Assembly (NCBI RefSeq): GCF_019649055.1
Contig: NW_026570236.1
Location: 1,240,001-1,304,000, forward strand
Origin: Paramacrobiotus metropolitanus
Taxonomy: Eukaryota; Tardigrada; Eutardigrada; Parachela; Macrobiotidae
DNA length: 64,000 nt
Direction: 5' to 3'
Part shown: positions 45,406 through 55,580 of the stretch, one piece after another
Layout: every line of letters begins with the position of its first letter
How positions within the stretch are numbered: the first letter of the stretch is position 1
Translations under genes and position numbers: made by a program
The notes under the pieces: model-generated
What the model was told of the DNA's origin: nothing
Database searches by the model: none
What the model saw: only the letters and a program-made list of their open reading frames with translations

Positions 45406-48400
45406 TAGGACTACAGTAGATCGGGGGGCAAGGCCGAGATACGAGTATCTCTTAGTATCTCTATATAATCTCTATCAAGGAACAATAATCAAGGAACAAG
45501 ATCCATAATTTAAATTTAATTTAATTTGAGTCAGTGCAGGTAGCCCATATCCGGCTAGGATGACATCTAGCATGGGATTTTAAACCTGGCTGGAGAATCG
45601 CTAAATAGAGTATCATAAATGAAAGGGAAAAGGACATCAATGAGAGAGACACTATACAAAAAAGACGATACCAAAAACAGTACACCAAAAAAGCGATTGA
45701 TCGAAAACGAATTAACAGAAATTAATTGCGTACAGAGCGCTCTTAAAACAGCCAAGCGTAGGTAAACCAAAAATATCACTGCCGTAATCCTGAACTTTAT
45801 CCAGAAGTTTTCCCAGTCTCCAGGATAGCGTTGTCTCCCCACACTTCGTTGCTACTCTGGTCTTGATGGTCACTTGATCGGCGTTGCGCAAGCTGTATGG
45901 TTTCATAATATAAGTACAAAAAAAGCTGAGACATCGAGATCGGGAAAACTAGAAAATAATCAAAAAAACGGTAAACGCCATTAGATTCAGCATGTTCAGA
46001 AACTGTGTCACATGCATTTTATTTCTGAAAAAATTATTTGAACCCGCCCCACGGATGCCGGTTCCGGCAAAACTGGCTTTGGTAAAGCTCACAAGGTGAC
46101 CTTGAGCATAATAACAGTGCCAGTTGCTTAGAAAATTTGCTAAAGTATTAAGTAAGTACTGTAATAAATTTAATTTATTTTGAATGTGTACAAAGCGAGC
46201 TTCGCTCAACAATAACAATCGAATGAATTTAAATTTAATTATTTTAAATTATTATTTATTATTTTATTATTTTTTTTTGCAAACATGCTGAATCTTAATA
46301 GCAGGATTGCTGTAAATCACAATGTTCAAATGCCTAAAAAGAAAAATCTGATTTCCGAACCATGTTAGAATCAGCCCAAGTTTCGAAGGAAACAAAATCC
46401 AGTGAACAAAATTGCTAGATGAGTGAGTGACCGAGCTACCATCACTATCCAGTGAACGGCAATAACAGCGTTACACAAACAAGCAGCTGCACTGCAGAAT
46501 CTTTTGAATTCGGATTGTTCAGGGTAGTATGGATCATAGCAGTTTCAGAGCTACTTAGAGCAGTCATTACACAATTTGTTTGCATTTTCTTCGCATTAAT
46601 TTTAATTGCGTTTAGTCAAAACTACGTTTTTCGGATTTCCGGTCGCTGCTGACCAGTGGTCACTCAATGACCACTATGTACAATTCAGTTAATACAGCTT
46701 ATTTTTAGCTTTATTTTGATTGTTTAATGTGTCTTATACGACGCTTCTGTCAATTAATATGAATTTTTGACGCTTATTAATAAAATAGTACCGTGCCCAA
46801 CCGTGTCATAACCGACATGGCATTTTCAAGTGACCAGTGTTGGCCAGTGGGCGTTAGTTTACGGAAATTTGCTTCATGTTTTTATAAAGCTCAACAATTA
46901 GTTCTCCTGTGAATTTTTTGGTAATTATCTGATGTGGGGCTGGCTGTACAGGCAAGCAGGACCTCCGGGAGCCCAGTTTGATCAGTTTTGATCATGTCTG
47001 GTCATCCTCTGGACCTTCCGGATATGGCCTAGCTTACGGTTATATATTTTAAACTTTCGTCCAACATAACGTCTCTGAAATAAAACCAATAGAAACAGCC
47101 TATGACCATAACAACGGACTATAGAGAAGAAGTCCTCCATCATGTCGGTCTAACACGCATAGTGTGGAAACGGGTTAAGGCGCAAAATTTAAGGCAGAAA
47201 ACTTGAAGGTCATCTCTGCAGTCAATCAAAGCGACAGGCAAATTTTCAGTATATTGTAGAATCCTCTATATAATATGTGTATTATATATTTACAAGTCAT
47301 CCTCGGCTTCGCCTCAGATGCTCTTGTGGTCTACGGTCAACTTCCCGGAAAGTAATTTTAGTGTAATTCAAAATTTAACATACATATATACGAGGTAAAA
47401 ATATCGTTGGATATATTGGCCGAAATTTTATGGGAGTGATTTTATTTTCAAAACTCGGGTACAGAATCGCGACAGTGAATTTATTATTTTTGTTTGAGAG
47501 TTCTCATTTTTGTGTTTTTGTTGTAAGATTTTACATTTAGTAATCACGAGGCAGAAAATTATTAATAATTAGCACGACTAATAATCGACCGACAAGATCG
47601 GCGCCAAATTGCTAACTGCTCTGTTACTTAATTTTGTAATGACACAAAAACATTCTGATCCAGGACAGGCTATCATTTTGATTATTCCGGTAAATTGAAA
47701 TATTTTAATAACACTGAACAGAATGCCAAACGGCGCGCAGTGGTAAGGGTTCCGCTCACTGGGATGTAGCCATGTAGGTATAAAGATTTAGCGGTATTAG
47801 CAGAAACAGATCTTTTTAGAAACAGACCCCATCATTTCCGTTAACGGTAACCAACATCCTAAATCATTGATCTCTGGAATATTGGTGATCCTCTAGATTA
47901 AATCTTGTTGAAATTCGGCCGTTTCAGAATAAATATTTACGAAAACATTCATCCGATTCGGAATCGAAGCATCTAAAATCTAATTGCATTTGCCCTTTTT
48001 TGTTTGTGTTGTTCACTACATTACTCCGTAGTTTCCGTCAGTGGTATTTAGCAAGGATAAATAACTTTCGATCGATTGTTCTGACCAGTGGACAGGGTTA
48101 ATGGTTCGCACACTCAGCAATTGCGTTGTTCCGATGAGCTCTAAGCACTCGATTGCCAGAAGCAATTTTACGGAATCTTCATTTTTTACTTTGCTTGTTG
48201 GTTGCTGTGCATGCAGCATGGGTGCCGCTCCGTTCACCTGCAGTGTTAGTTGGGCGACCGTAGCGAATGGCGTGTAGTATCCAGTGAGATATATTTTAAC
48301 TTGATGTAAACTTTGAAGGTTTTCGGTTTCCGGTTATTCTGATCAGAAGTTTTCGGGGCTTCCAAACTGGTCTCACGGTAGATACTTTTTGAAAAAAAGT

Positions 48401-48690
48401 GGATGTGGACTCTTTTGGAGCGTGCTGAACAATATTAGAAGTAATTTTTACCTGCTCTGTAAATCTACAAATAGCTCCGCAAAGTGTGTGCGCTTCGGAT
48501 ATGGGATACTACCGCTTTAGCTTTAGTCAAGAAAGCCAAAAATGTAACAAAATGTAAACGCTAGCGAATTTAGCATGTTCCGATCAGTATAGTAACGATC
48601 AAATGGAGGCGTGACCTTGGACTATAGCGTCCGCTCATATCCAGCCACTAGCGCCAAGAGGAATCCTGTAACTTATGTTCACTCAACAGC
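45406..48690. other. Gene-poor stretch
   Basis: Short minus-strand frames (45,906-45,712; 46,218-45,949; 48,237-48,016) have protein-like patches but no recognisable domains. A segment near 46,000-46,070 is an inverted relative of sequence at 48,340-48,430 and 63,460-63,550 (CAGCATGTTC, ATGCATTTT and CCGGCATCCG-type blocks), so dispersed repeats account for part of it. Confidence 0.4.
47268..47420 (+). repeat. Dispersed repeat, about 150 bp (copy 1)
   Basis: It shares TCATCCTCGGCTTCGCCTC and AGATGCTCTTGTGGTCTAC, with AT-rich flanks, with the copy at 50,505-50,660. A shorter relative lies at about 40,627-40,670. The core can fold because CAAG..CATC pairs with GATG..CTTG. Confidence 0.7.
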
Positions 48691-48965
48691 AGACTTCACC
48701 GGCGGTCACGTGCGGTTCCTGTTATTGTGTAGGTTTGGTCAGTGAAAGGTGTGACTCTTTGCGCGGTTCAGCTCATTTAACGTTAACAGCTCAAGTACTC
48801 TATTATAGCACTGACCAGCGGGCACGCATATGGGTACTGGTTCCGTCCTCATACGGCCTTAATTTCTGGAAACAGTAATACATTGTTCCCGTAATTTCCG
48901 TTCTTTTGGCTAGTCTGGTCAGGGGTCTTGAACGCAACCGGGGCAAACACTGCATGAGCATATTT
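48690..48965 (+). repeat. Dispersed repeat preserving the site without the Polinton insertion
   Basis: Runs GTAGGTTTGGTCAGTG, GTGTGACTCTTTG, CACTGACCAG, GGGTACTGGTTCCGTCC, CTTAATTTCTGG, CCCGTAATTTCCGTTC and GGGCAAACA. The same order is found split on either side of the large element: the left half at 51,963-52,051 and the right half at 62,613-62,750. The element interrupts exactly the GGTTCC portion, which here is uninterrupted. Confidence 0.8.
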
Positions 48966-48999
48966 GGTAGACGAACTTTATGGTAATATACTGTCCGTT

Positions 49000-50500
49000 A
49001 GTGTTAAACTGTGCCGGCAAAAGGCTCTACGTTCGTATGAATTCACGGGAACTCTTGATTCCGTGCACCCGGTACCGGTACCTCATTATTTAGGTGTGCC
49101 AAGCCTCATTAGGAACCGCTCTTCACCAAAATTTGCAGGCAAACGAATGCGAGGGTCAGGGTCGTTCTTAACCACAGTTCTTTTTTGAATCTAAAATGAA
49201 TTTCAGAATTTACGTTTTTGTAATTTATGCGTTTTAAGATTTGCGGTGTATGAGAGCGCGTGAAAGCGAAATCTCCCGTGCATGTAAAAACCTAAGTTTG
49301 GTATCATCGTGTACCGGTACACATCACTTTATGAAAACTTCCGGGTGATAACAATGATAACATTTTAAAAAATTTGATTTCTTCGGTACTACAGATTATA
49401 AATGGAACGGACTATACGTACAGACTCAGGGACTTTTTCAGAGCACAGCCCCCAGTGCCCGGGGGATTTTGAATAAACCGACTTCAGATTCGGAATCAGC
49501 GAATTTTTTTAATCTAAAAAAACTATCCCCCCTTGAAATCGGAAGTGCCGCCCCTGAGAGGTCTGTCGCCCCACATGCGACTGCTTCCTCGAGCGGTCGC
49601 AATGACGCTCTTGGGGGAAACGCTCTTTTTTGTGGTGTCTTAACTTTTTCTAACTAAATCGACAGCGCTGATTCTGAATCTGCAATCAGAAAAATTATAG
49701 GTCACCTCTGTCACAAATTATTTTATTAGAAACTTATTCAAGCTGTACATGGTGCAAAACGTAAAAATCTTTTGACATAACAAAATAACTGTATGGTATA
49801 AAACCGCTCTATGAAGAGCGACTGCGAAAACTATATATACTACTCCATCTGTACTTAAATTTTGATAGTAAAACTCCTAAAACCCTAACTCAATTATTTG
49901 GGAAATTCACTCGTGACATGCAGTAAGGAATTTAGTTTTTAAATTTATTTCAGAAGCTTTAGAGGTTCAAGAGTTCTCGTGGTCTTAAGACTTGGACCAG
50001 GCACAAGGACAAGGCACAAGGACCAAAGTCCTTGTGCCTGCGCAATCAACCACACTGCACACAGCTGTAGAACTGCAGCTACGATCTTCACAGAATCACA
50101 ACAGCTACCATAACTTAATATACTTCTTCTTAGCTTCTATACTATACTGAAAACCCTTCGGAGCGTTTCCTACGCGGAAACCGTAATACGTAGGCGCGAG
50201 AATTGGACTGATTACGAATAAATGCGGAAACATTTTTGAAAGATATGTTTTGTTTCTGTGCAGAGGATGCAGGCGTACGAAAATACGTACGAATGCAAGT
50301 CTGTTGCGCTTCGTTTGTAAAATCACTAACGGTATGCTATGTTGTCCTATGAATCTGCTGTTGCAATACCGTCTACGACTCTACGGGTATCTTTGCGATA
50401 CAGCTTCTCTTCACTTTCCATCTTTTCCCCGTTAGAGGTTACAAAAACGCAACGTTAAACCTCAGAACAGACAGAATCGTTGAAACCTTTCATAGTTACC
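49000..50500. other. Repeat-derived sequence, no gene
   Basis: 49,050-49,330 carries diverged arms of the TTAA foldback family (TTCACGGGAACT, AGGTGTGCCAAGCCTCATTA, AAAATTTGCAGGCAAACG). Near 49,998-50,040 a hairpin-capable CAGGCACAAGGAC / GTCCTTGTGCCTG pair occurs. No coding sequence recognised. Confidence 0.5.
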
Positions 50501-50504
50501 AGAT

Positions 50505-50660
50505 GGACTCTAAACTAACAGTAATATAATATATGTAATATACAAGAGTCATCTTCGGCTTCGCCTCAGATGCTCTTGTGGTCTACAGTCGATTCCCTAA
50601 AAAATAGTTTTTGTATGATTCGAAGTTTGAATATTTGATGAATATATAAAAAGTAATGTT
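50505..50660 (+). repeat. Dispersed repeat, about 150 bp (copy 2)
   Basis: Second copy of the repeat at 47,268-47,420, with the same hairpin-capable core and flanking ATATAATAT / GATTCGAAGTTTGAAT-like blocks. Confidence 0.7.
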
Positions 50661-50968
50661 CAATATACTGTCAAAGATTTATTTATTAGAAGTTTAGAAC
50701 GCAGCATAACGAGGCGAAGAAAAATCTAAAAGAATCTTATTATTTCCGTCTATTTTTAGCAGCATGGTTTTTGTGTGCGTTTCTTTTTCGAAGATTGCGT
50801 AGCGTCGAAAGAGCTTTCGGCATTATGTACATTACAGGTCTGTACGTGCTAGGACAGCCCCGAACATAGTGCGAGATATTATTTGAACGTATATTATTTG
50901 ATTTACTGCCCTTCGCGGTCTGTTATACAGGCCGCAAAGTTTCGACCAGACAAAGCTTTGTCATTTTA

Positions 50969-51660
50969 TGGGAAGTGAGCCGGTACACCGTACATGGTAT
51001 CAGATTCGTGTACATGCACGAAAACTTCAACTTTCGCGCACTCCCAAACACTTTTTTGTTTCGGTTAATGACCTTTTGTACCCAGAAGATTTGTATACAC
51101 TGGTGTGAAAACCGTTTGTGCGCGCAACATCCGGTTCGGGAATTATGGCTGTAAGAAAATTCTAAAAAGTTTAAATGCGTTCACATCAGGGGTAGCAAAA
51201 GTCTCATTATGGACCGATCTCCCTCAAATTTTGCACATAAATGCACAAAACCTTGAAGATCGTGTTTACACCGATCCAGATTTTCATGATTTTTTCAAAT
51301 TTTAAAATGAATTTTAAAATTTTTGAAATCATTTTAAAATGTGAAAAACAAGCTGAAACAGTGGATCGGTGTAAAAACGTTCTTCATGGTTATGTGCATT
51401 AACGTGCAAAATTTGAGATAGATCGGTCCATAATAAGACTTTTGGTACACCTGAACGCATTTAAACTTTTGGAATTTTTAACAGCCATAATTCCCGAACC
51501 GGATGTTGCGCGCACAAACGGTTTTCACGCCAGTGTATACAAATCTTCTGGCTACAAAACGTCATTAACCGAAACAAAAAAGTGTTTGGGAGTGCGCGAA
51601 AGTTGAAGTTTTCGTGCATGTACATGAATTTGGTACCATGTCCCGGGCCACTTCCCTTAA
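50969..51660. mobile_element. Foldback element (family copy B)
   Basis: Same architecture as copy A. The ends are GGGAAGTGAGCC-like and GGGCCACTTCCCTTAA. The arms contain GTGTACATGCACGAAAAC, TTTCGCGCACTCCCAAACAC, GTGCGCGCAACATCCGGTT, AAAAGTCTCATTATGGACCG and TGGATCGGTGTAAA, and converge on an AT-rich AAATTTTAAAAT centre near 51,310. Arms are about 85-90% alike by eye. Non-coding. Confidence 0.8.
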
Positions 51661-52051
51661 CAACTGTAACGTCACTGTCGAAATTCCATGGAAGCATTGC
51701 CTGCTCCAGGAAGATGACAGTAATAAAAATAACCAAATTAGAACGCTATGCGATGCCGCACTGTCTCCCGTTCATACGCAATAGCAGGTCCTGTAATTTC
51801 CGTCCATTGGTATGGACTACGGGTTGCATATATAGTTCTGAATTTCGATCGCTTCAAAATAAATATTTCATTCTGAAACGAGAAAATGCATTTGACACAA
51901 TTCGTTGACCAGATCGTTGACGGTTCTGGTCTCATCTGGTCTACGTTGTATGTTTCTTGTGTAGGTTTGGTCAGTGGAAAGTGTGACCCTTTGTGTGATT
52001 CTGTGCACTTGGCAACTCAAAGCACTGAGCAGTGAGCAGGGGTATCGGTTC

Positions 52052-52984
52052 AGTAGTACGTTTGTTTAACTCACGCCAATTCTGCGCATGTGCATTTGCA
52101 TTTGCACGGATGCGCAAGTGTGTATGAGCATTTGCACACATGCGCATATGTATAAGTGCATTTGCAATTGCACACATGCGCACAAGTATACGATACACCT
52201 GTGCATGTGCATCTGCACGGATATGTGGATAAATGGAAATAATTTTGTAAATTTGATTTGTATGCTGACCACAACACAGTATGTCGTGATTGAATGTACC
52301 ATGTACCATGGTACATGGCCCAGGTACATGGTACAGGTACCGTTACCATGGTAACGCGTACCTGGTGCCAAGTACCAGTCGCATAATAACAGATATGCAT
52401 TGGCCTATGAAAATCTAGTTGGTAATTACAAACATGTGTGCATTCTATCTGAAAGTTATGGAAGAAAACTGTTTTCGGCCATTGTATACTATCCAATCTT
52501 TTTTTGAACCATTGCAACTGCTACTGATTTGTTTACCGGGTGTTGATATGATATTGTTGTACTATTCCATGGATTAACCAGGATTGATAGCCAATTACTT
52601 TCAAGCTCTGACGGAATAACGGGTAAGGGGAAAGAAGTAAATGTTTGTTTGGTTTACTTTCGTTTCACCCAGAATTCCGATCTTGCGTCAGATTTCGTTC
52701 TGTTTGTGTGGATATTTAATTGCATTATTTAAAGCTTTATTGCATTTGATTTACCAGCTTTACTTAATATATGTCGTCATAAACAACTCCGTTTATCATG
52801 GCATCATTTTGTAAATAAAAAACCACAATATCAAACAATGTTTCGTCGGTACATGTGACAAAAAAAATTGCAAACGCTACAATTCCAGTTTCTGGATACA
52901 AAACGTTTTAATGTGTGAAAACCAGGCTCTGTAAAGTTTGGATTCCAAAACGCCCAGGGTGCCATTGCTATCAAAGGCCAGCAG
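52052..52984 (+). repeat. Left terminal inverted repeat of the Polinton-like element
   Basis: 933 bp matching the right end in reverse complement, with only scattered differences. The outer 200 bp is an irregular array of TGCATTTGCA and ACATGCGCA words. It is followed by palindromes CCATGTACCATGGTACATGG (52,299-52,318, perfect 20 bp) and CGTTACCATGGTAACG (52,341-52,356), and CCTGGTGCCAAGTACC. The inner part is AT-rich and non-coding. These clustered sites are candidate integrase, replication or transcription-factor binding sites. Confidence 0.95.
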
Positions 52985-53003
52985 GATACACAATTGAATA
53001 AAT

Positions 53004-53576
53004 TTATTGCATTGCAATCATTCTACCGACAAAGTCTACAGATATTTGTATGTTATGCATTTCTTTCAATCCCAAAAAGTTGCACTTTCCCGATGGAAAG
53101 AGCACAGCAGTACACCAAGGCAATTTTATACGTAAACCACTAAACAATTCAGGAGTATATTCCAACTTGTAATGTTGACTAAATTTCTCAATATGTATAC
53201 GTTTATCAAAATCATGACTGACAACAATGTTAACAATTCGAAATCCCGAAACGATACAACGGTACCCAATTGATTGAAGAATGCTGGTAAACTTGTCGAC
53301 CAATTCTCTGGCAGCAGATTCCGAACGAGCGCCATTGACCGTGATTTTTCCGTTGGAATAAAGTTGGCAATGTGCTTTATAGGGAGACAGAATACGAATG
53401 AGTAAGCCGGAAAACTTGCGGGGAATATACTGCGCCATCGGTACTTTCTTTTCAATCTCCTTCAGATTGAGGATAGTGTTTAAATCCGCAACGGCAACGA
53501 CATTCATGATGTTTGGCATGGCAGTAGAACCACAAACCGAACCGAATAGCTTTGCGCAGTGTTGTTTGGGGCACAT
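53004..53576 (-). CDS. TATA-binding-protein homologue encoded by the element
   Basis: From the Met at 53,519 the frame encodes 171 residues, the size of a TBP core. Repeat 1: MNVVAVADLNTILNLKEIEK, YIPRKFSGLLIRI, QLYSNGKITVNGARSE and AARELVDKF. Repeat 2: FRIVNIVVSHDFDKRIHIEK, YTPELFSGLRIKL and VLFPSGKCNFLGLK. Both pseudo-symmetric TBP repeats are present in order. Of the four DNA-intercalating phenylalanines of TBP, three are kept (RKF, PELF, VLF) and the fourth is Tyr (QLY). TBP bends promoter DNA and nucleates transcription initiation; here it presumably directs transcription of the element in the nucleus. The frame begins upstream with MCPKQHC, overlapping the end of the preceding minus-strand frame. 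It may be a separate protein or the C-terminal half of a frameshifted fusion. Divergence from animal TBPs is high. Confidence 0.85.
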   Translation of the reverse strand: MCPKQHCAKLFGSVCGSTAMPNIMNVVAVADLNTILNLKEIEKKVPMAQYIPRKFSGLLIRILSPYKAHCQLYSNGKITVNGARSESAARELVDKFTSILQSIGYRCIVSGFRIVNIVVSHDFDKRIHIEKFSQHYKLEYTPELFSGLRIKLPWCTAVLFPSGKCNFLGLKEMHNIQISVDFVGRMIAMQ

Positions 53577-53955
53577 CTGTTAGACGGTGATAGACGGGGC
53601 AACCTAGTTCCTCAAGATTGACCACTTGGGGCACATAACGCTCCAGTAAACGGCACTTCTCCAAACCCTTGGCATAGAAAGTTAGCTTACTAGGACGGCC
53701 AATACGGTTAAACATGTCTTCCAAGGCAACCGTCACTTGATTGTGTCGATAATCACCAAAGGTGCTCCAGAGAAGTCCATGGGAATGCTTGGCCTGTTTC
53801 TGCAACTCGCGAGCGTGTTTACCGGCTGATCGTGGTAAGCTGAAGGTGTACTGCCCACTGTCATGTTTTTCTGGGCACGAGAAGGCCAGCTGTTTGATAT
53901 ATGGTACCTTTTCAATTATAAACCAATCAGCATCTAAAACACATGGCAGAGCCAT
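53452..53955 (-). CDS. Unrecognised domain protein upstream of the TBP-like frame
   Basis: ATG at 53,955 opens LDADWFIIEK, LAFSCPEK, QYTFSLPRSA, HSHGLLWSTFGDY, LTFYAKGLEKCRLLE and NLEELGCPVYH, then loses protein character as the frame runs over the TBP-like gene to a stop at 53,452. The neighbouring frame takes over with CPKQHCAKLFG, a Cys/His cluster that would complete this domain, so a one-base shift near 53,585 probably separates two parts of one protein. The acidic start and 'KGLEK..LE' pattern faintly recall RNase H-fold exonuclease-like domains, but I cannot assign a family. A longer frame upstream to 54,141 crosses the palindromic promoter and is unlikely to be translated. Confidence 0.55.
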   Translation of the reverse strand: MALPCVLDADWFIIEKVPYIKQLAFSCPEKHDSGQYTFSLPRSAGKHARELQKQAKHSHGLLWSTFGDYRHNQVTVALEDMFNRIGRPSKLTFYAKGLEKCRLLERYVPQVVNLEELGCPVYHRLTDVPQTTLRKAIRFGLWFYCHAKHHECRCRCGFKHYPQSEGD

Positions 53956-54131
53956 GGTCAAGACTAGACTGAAATACACAACTCGTTTATCACTTGGCAA
54001 CAGCGTTGGTTTATGGTACCTGGTGCCAGGTACTTTACCTGGCACCATGTACCACAGTTGACCTTCAAACATTTGTTTTACAACTTGCGTGCGCTCAACA
54101 TACACTTCATTTGAGTTCAGCTCTGACAAAA
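53956..54131. promoter_or_regulatory. Divergent promoter region with GGTACC palindromes
   Basis: The 176 bp between the starts of the TBP-locus frame (-) and the PC4-like gene (+). Positions 54,014-54,054 hold TGGTACCTGGTGCCAGGTAC and TACCTGGCACCATGTACCA, two overlapping imperfect palindromes. The same vocabulary (GTACCTGGTGCCAAGTACC, CCATGTACC) occurs in both TIRs. No clear TATA box is visible on either side. Likely a control site for the two regulatory genes. Confidence 0.6.
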
Positions 54132-54973
54132 ATGGAACCATCTCTAAAACGCCGCCGTTCAGACTCGAAGCCTAAAATGCCACTAGTCAACAAGACTAAG
54201 TGCAGTGTCGAGAAGACTCATCCTCGTTTAGCCTTCACAGAGAGCGGTCGTCCTGTGTATCGTCTGGGCAACGAGAAATTTGTGCATGTCGATTATCAGT
54301 GGGAAGAAACTCGAATTTTTATTGGTGAATGGAAGGAAGGGCCGTCCGGGAAATGGAAGCAGACGTGGGCGAAAACGATAAGCCTTACCAAAAGAGGATT
54401 CATGCGCTTGGTATCGTTACTGCTGACGGGAAAAGCCGATCTGGATCATTCCAATGGAAATTTACCTCCTTTATTCTTACTGGACCGGGGGGGTGTACTT
54501 CAGCTGGAGCCGTCCTAACGTGGCCAGCTTTCGCCGCTATCAGCGGTCTCAAGAAGGTGATTTGATGCCCACGAGAAACGGGATTTCATTGAACGAGAAG
54601 TGCTACGAAGCGTTGAAAGAACTCATACGGGATTTCACTCTCTTCAAACATATTGTCAGTGTGGACGAAATCGTTGAGGATGTGGATGCTGATAAAAAAA
54701 GGTCTTTGTCATGAGAAGTTGTGCGACGCTATTATTGATGCTATGGTGAAACTAGTTCATGAAAGATGCCCTGATTTCCGGGACGTGTTAACGGATACGG
54801 AATGGAAAGATGCTGTGCAACGTCTGTTGGATGCTCGTTTTGTGCATGGCATTTTGTTTGGTTTTGAAGAACTGAGCTTTAAGCAAGCCTTAAGTTTGGA
54901 TGTGGTGAAGTATTTGGATACACATGAAAATCAAATCCGTATGCAAGTAAACTGCTCTCTGAACCAAGTTTAA
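54132..54973 (+). CDS. Double PC4/p15-like ssDNA-binding coactivator (two frameshifts)
   Basis: Start ATG at 54,132. After a basic leader (MEPSLKRRRSDSKPK) comes NEKFVHVDYQWEETRIFIGE, WKQTWAKTISLTKRGFMRL, the strand and helix pattern of the PC4 C-terminal domain. A second unit follows in the next frame: GVYFSWSRPNVASFRRYQRS, then LMPTRNGISLNEKCYEALKE, closely matching the PC4 'KGISL..EQW..L' signature. The last 90 codons are helical and unrecognised. Frames change at a run of seven G (54,487-54,493) and again at seven A (54,694-54,700), so either homopolymer sequencing errors or true breaks. PC4 binds melted DNA and bridges activators to TBP/TFIIA. Beside a TBP homologue this suggests a dedicated initiation module. 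AATAAA at 55,192 may end the transcript. Confidence 0.72.
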
Positions 54974-55217
54974 CTTAGGATTTCTGTAATGCATTTTATG
55001 GTTGTCACTACAGTATAACACGGCATTTGTTCTATTTATTTCTTTGAACAGATCGTTTTTGCATGGTTCATTTCATTAATCGTTGACATATCTGACGGAG
55101 AAAAGATCCGTCAACTAGTGCTGTGTTGATATCAAAAAAAGAATTTACATACTGACACACCATCTTGTCGTTGCTTGTTCGATTATCGGTAAATAAATGT
55201 ACAATATTAGTGAAGAT
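54974..55217. terminator. Convergent 3' ends of the PC4-like and protease genes
   Basis: AATAAA on the plus strand (55,192-55,197) and on the minus strand (55,040-55,035) overlap, so transcripts of the convergent gene blocks would share about 150 bp of 3' sequence. Confidence 0.5.
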
Positions 55218-55580
55218 TCAGCCGCTAGCGCGTCTCAAAACAAAAAATAAGCAATATTGACCACACACGGTACTATATTCGGACTGAAACTGTTCGTCTT
55301 GACAGACAATAGTATTATTCTGAGCAAGCATAGAGAAGTGCTGAGAATACGTTTCCAACGCTTTACCATACGAATCAAACACTTCCAAGATTCCCGCTTG
55401 GGTTTGTAGCAAAGCAATCCAGTGTGCGCCATTTTGGTCAGAGGGGTCCGTGTTAACTACACATGCTCCAGGGTACGGGGCTAAACATGGCGGAACTTGG
55501 TCACTGGCAAACACACCGCGGAACAGTTGGGTGGTAACAGGATTTCCCTGCAGACAGTGGTGAATTTGCTCCGTGTTCAT
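55218..55580 (-). CDS. Adenain-like cysteine protease
   Basis: 120 codons. GAHWIALL supplies the catalytic histidine and LEVFDSYGKAL the acidic residue and the F-D-S-x-G block. DEQFQS gives a candidate glutamine and STVCGQYCLFFVLRR the catalytic cysteine region. The H-(D/E)-Q-C order is that of the adenovirus/Ulp1 (C5/C48) clan. Polintons and adintoviruses use such enzymes to mature capsid proteins. It is shorter than adenovirus adenain. Its ATG overlaps the stop of the hexon-like gene (ATGA), suggesting coupled expression. Confidence 0.85.
   Translation of the reverse strand: MNTEQIHHCLQGNPVTTQLFRGVFASDQVPPCLAPYPGACVVNTDPSDQNGAHWIALLQTQAGILEVFDSYGKALETYSQHFSMLAQNNTIVCQDEQFQSEYSTVCGQYCLFFVLRRASG

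Noticed and set aside
45567-45906. Overlapping minus-strand frames that look partly protein-like
   Set aside because: No recognisable domain, no splice model and competing frames; not enough to call a gene.
52071-52517. 148-codon minus-strand frame in the left TIR, mirrored at 62,145-62,636
   Set aside because: It runs through the short-word array, where several frames are open at once. It has repeat-driven composition (Cys/His-rich) and no domain. It is conserved only because the TIRs are near identical.
53956-54141. N-terminal extension of the minus-strand frame beyond the Met at 53,955
   Set aside because: It translates the palindromic promoter and ends inside the PC4-like gene; the residues look non-coding.
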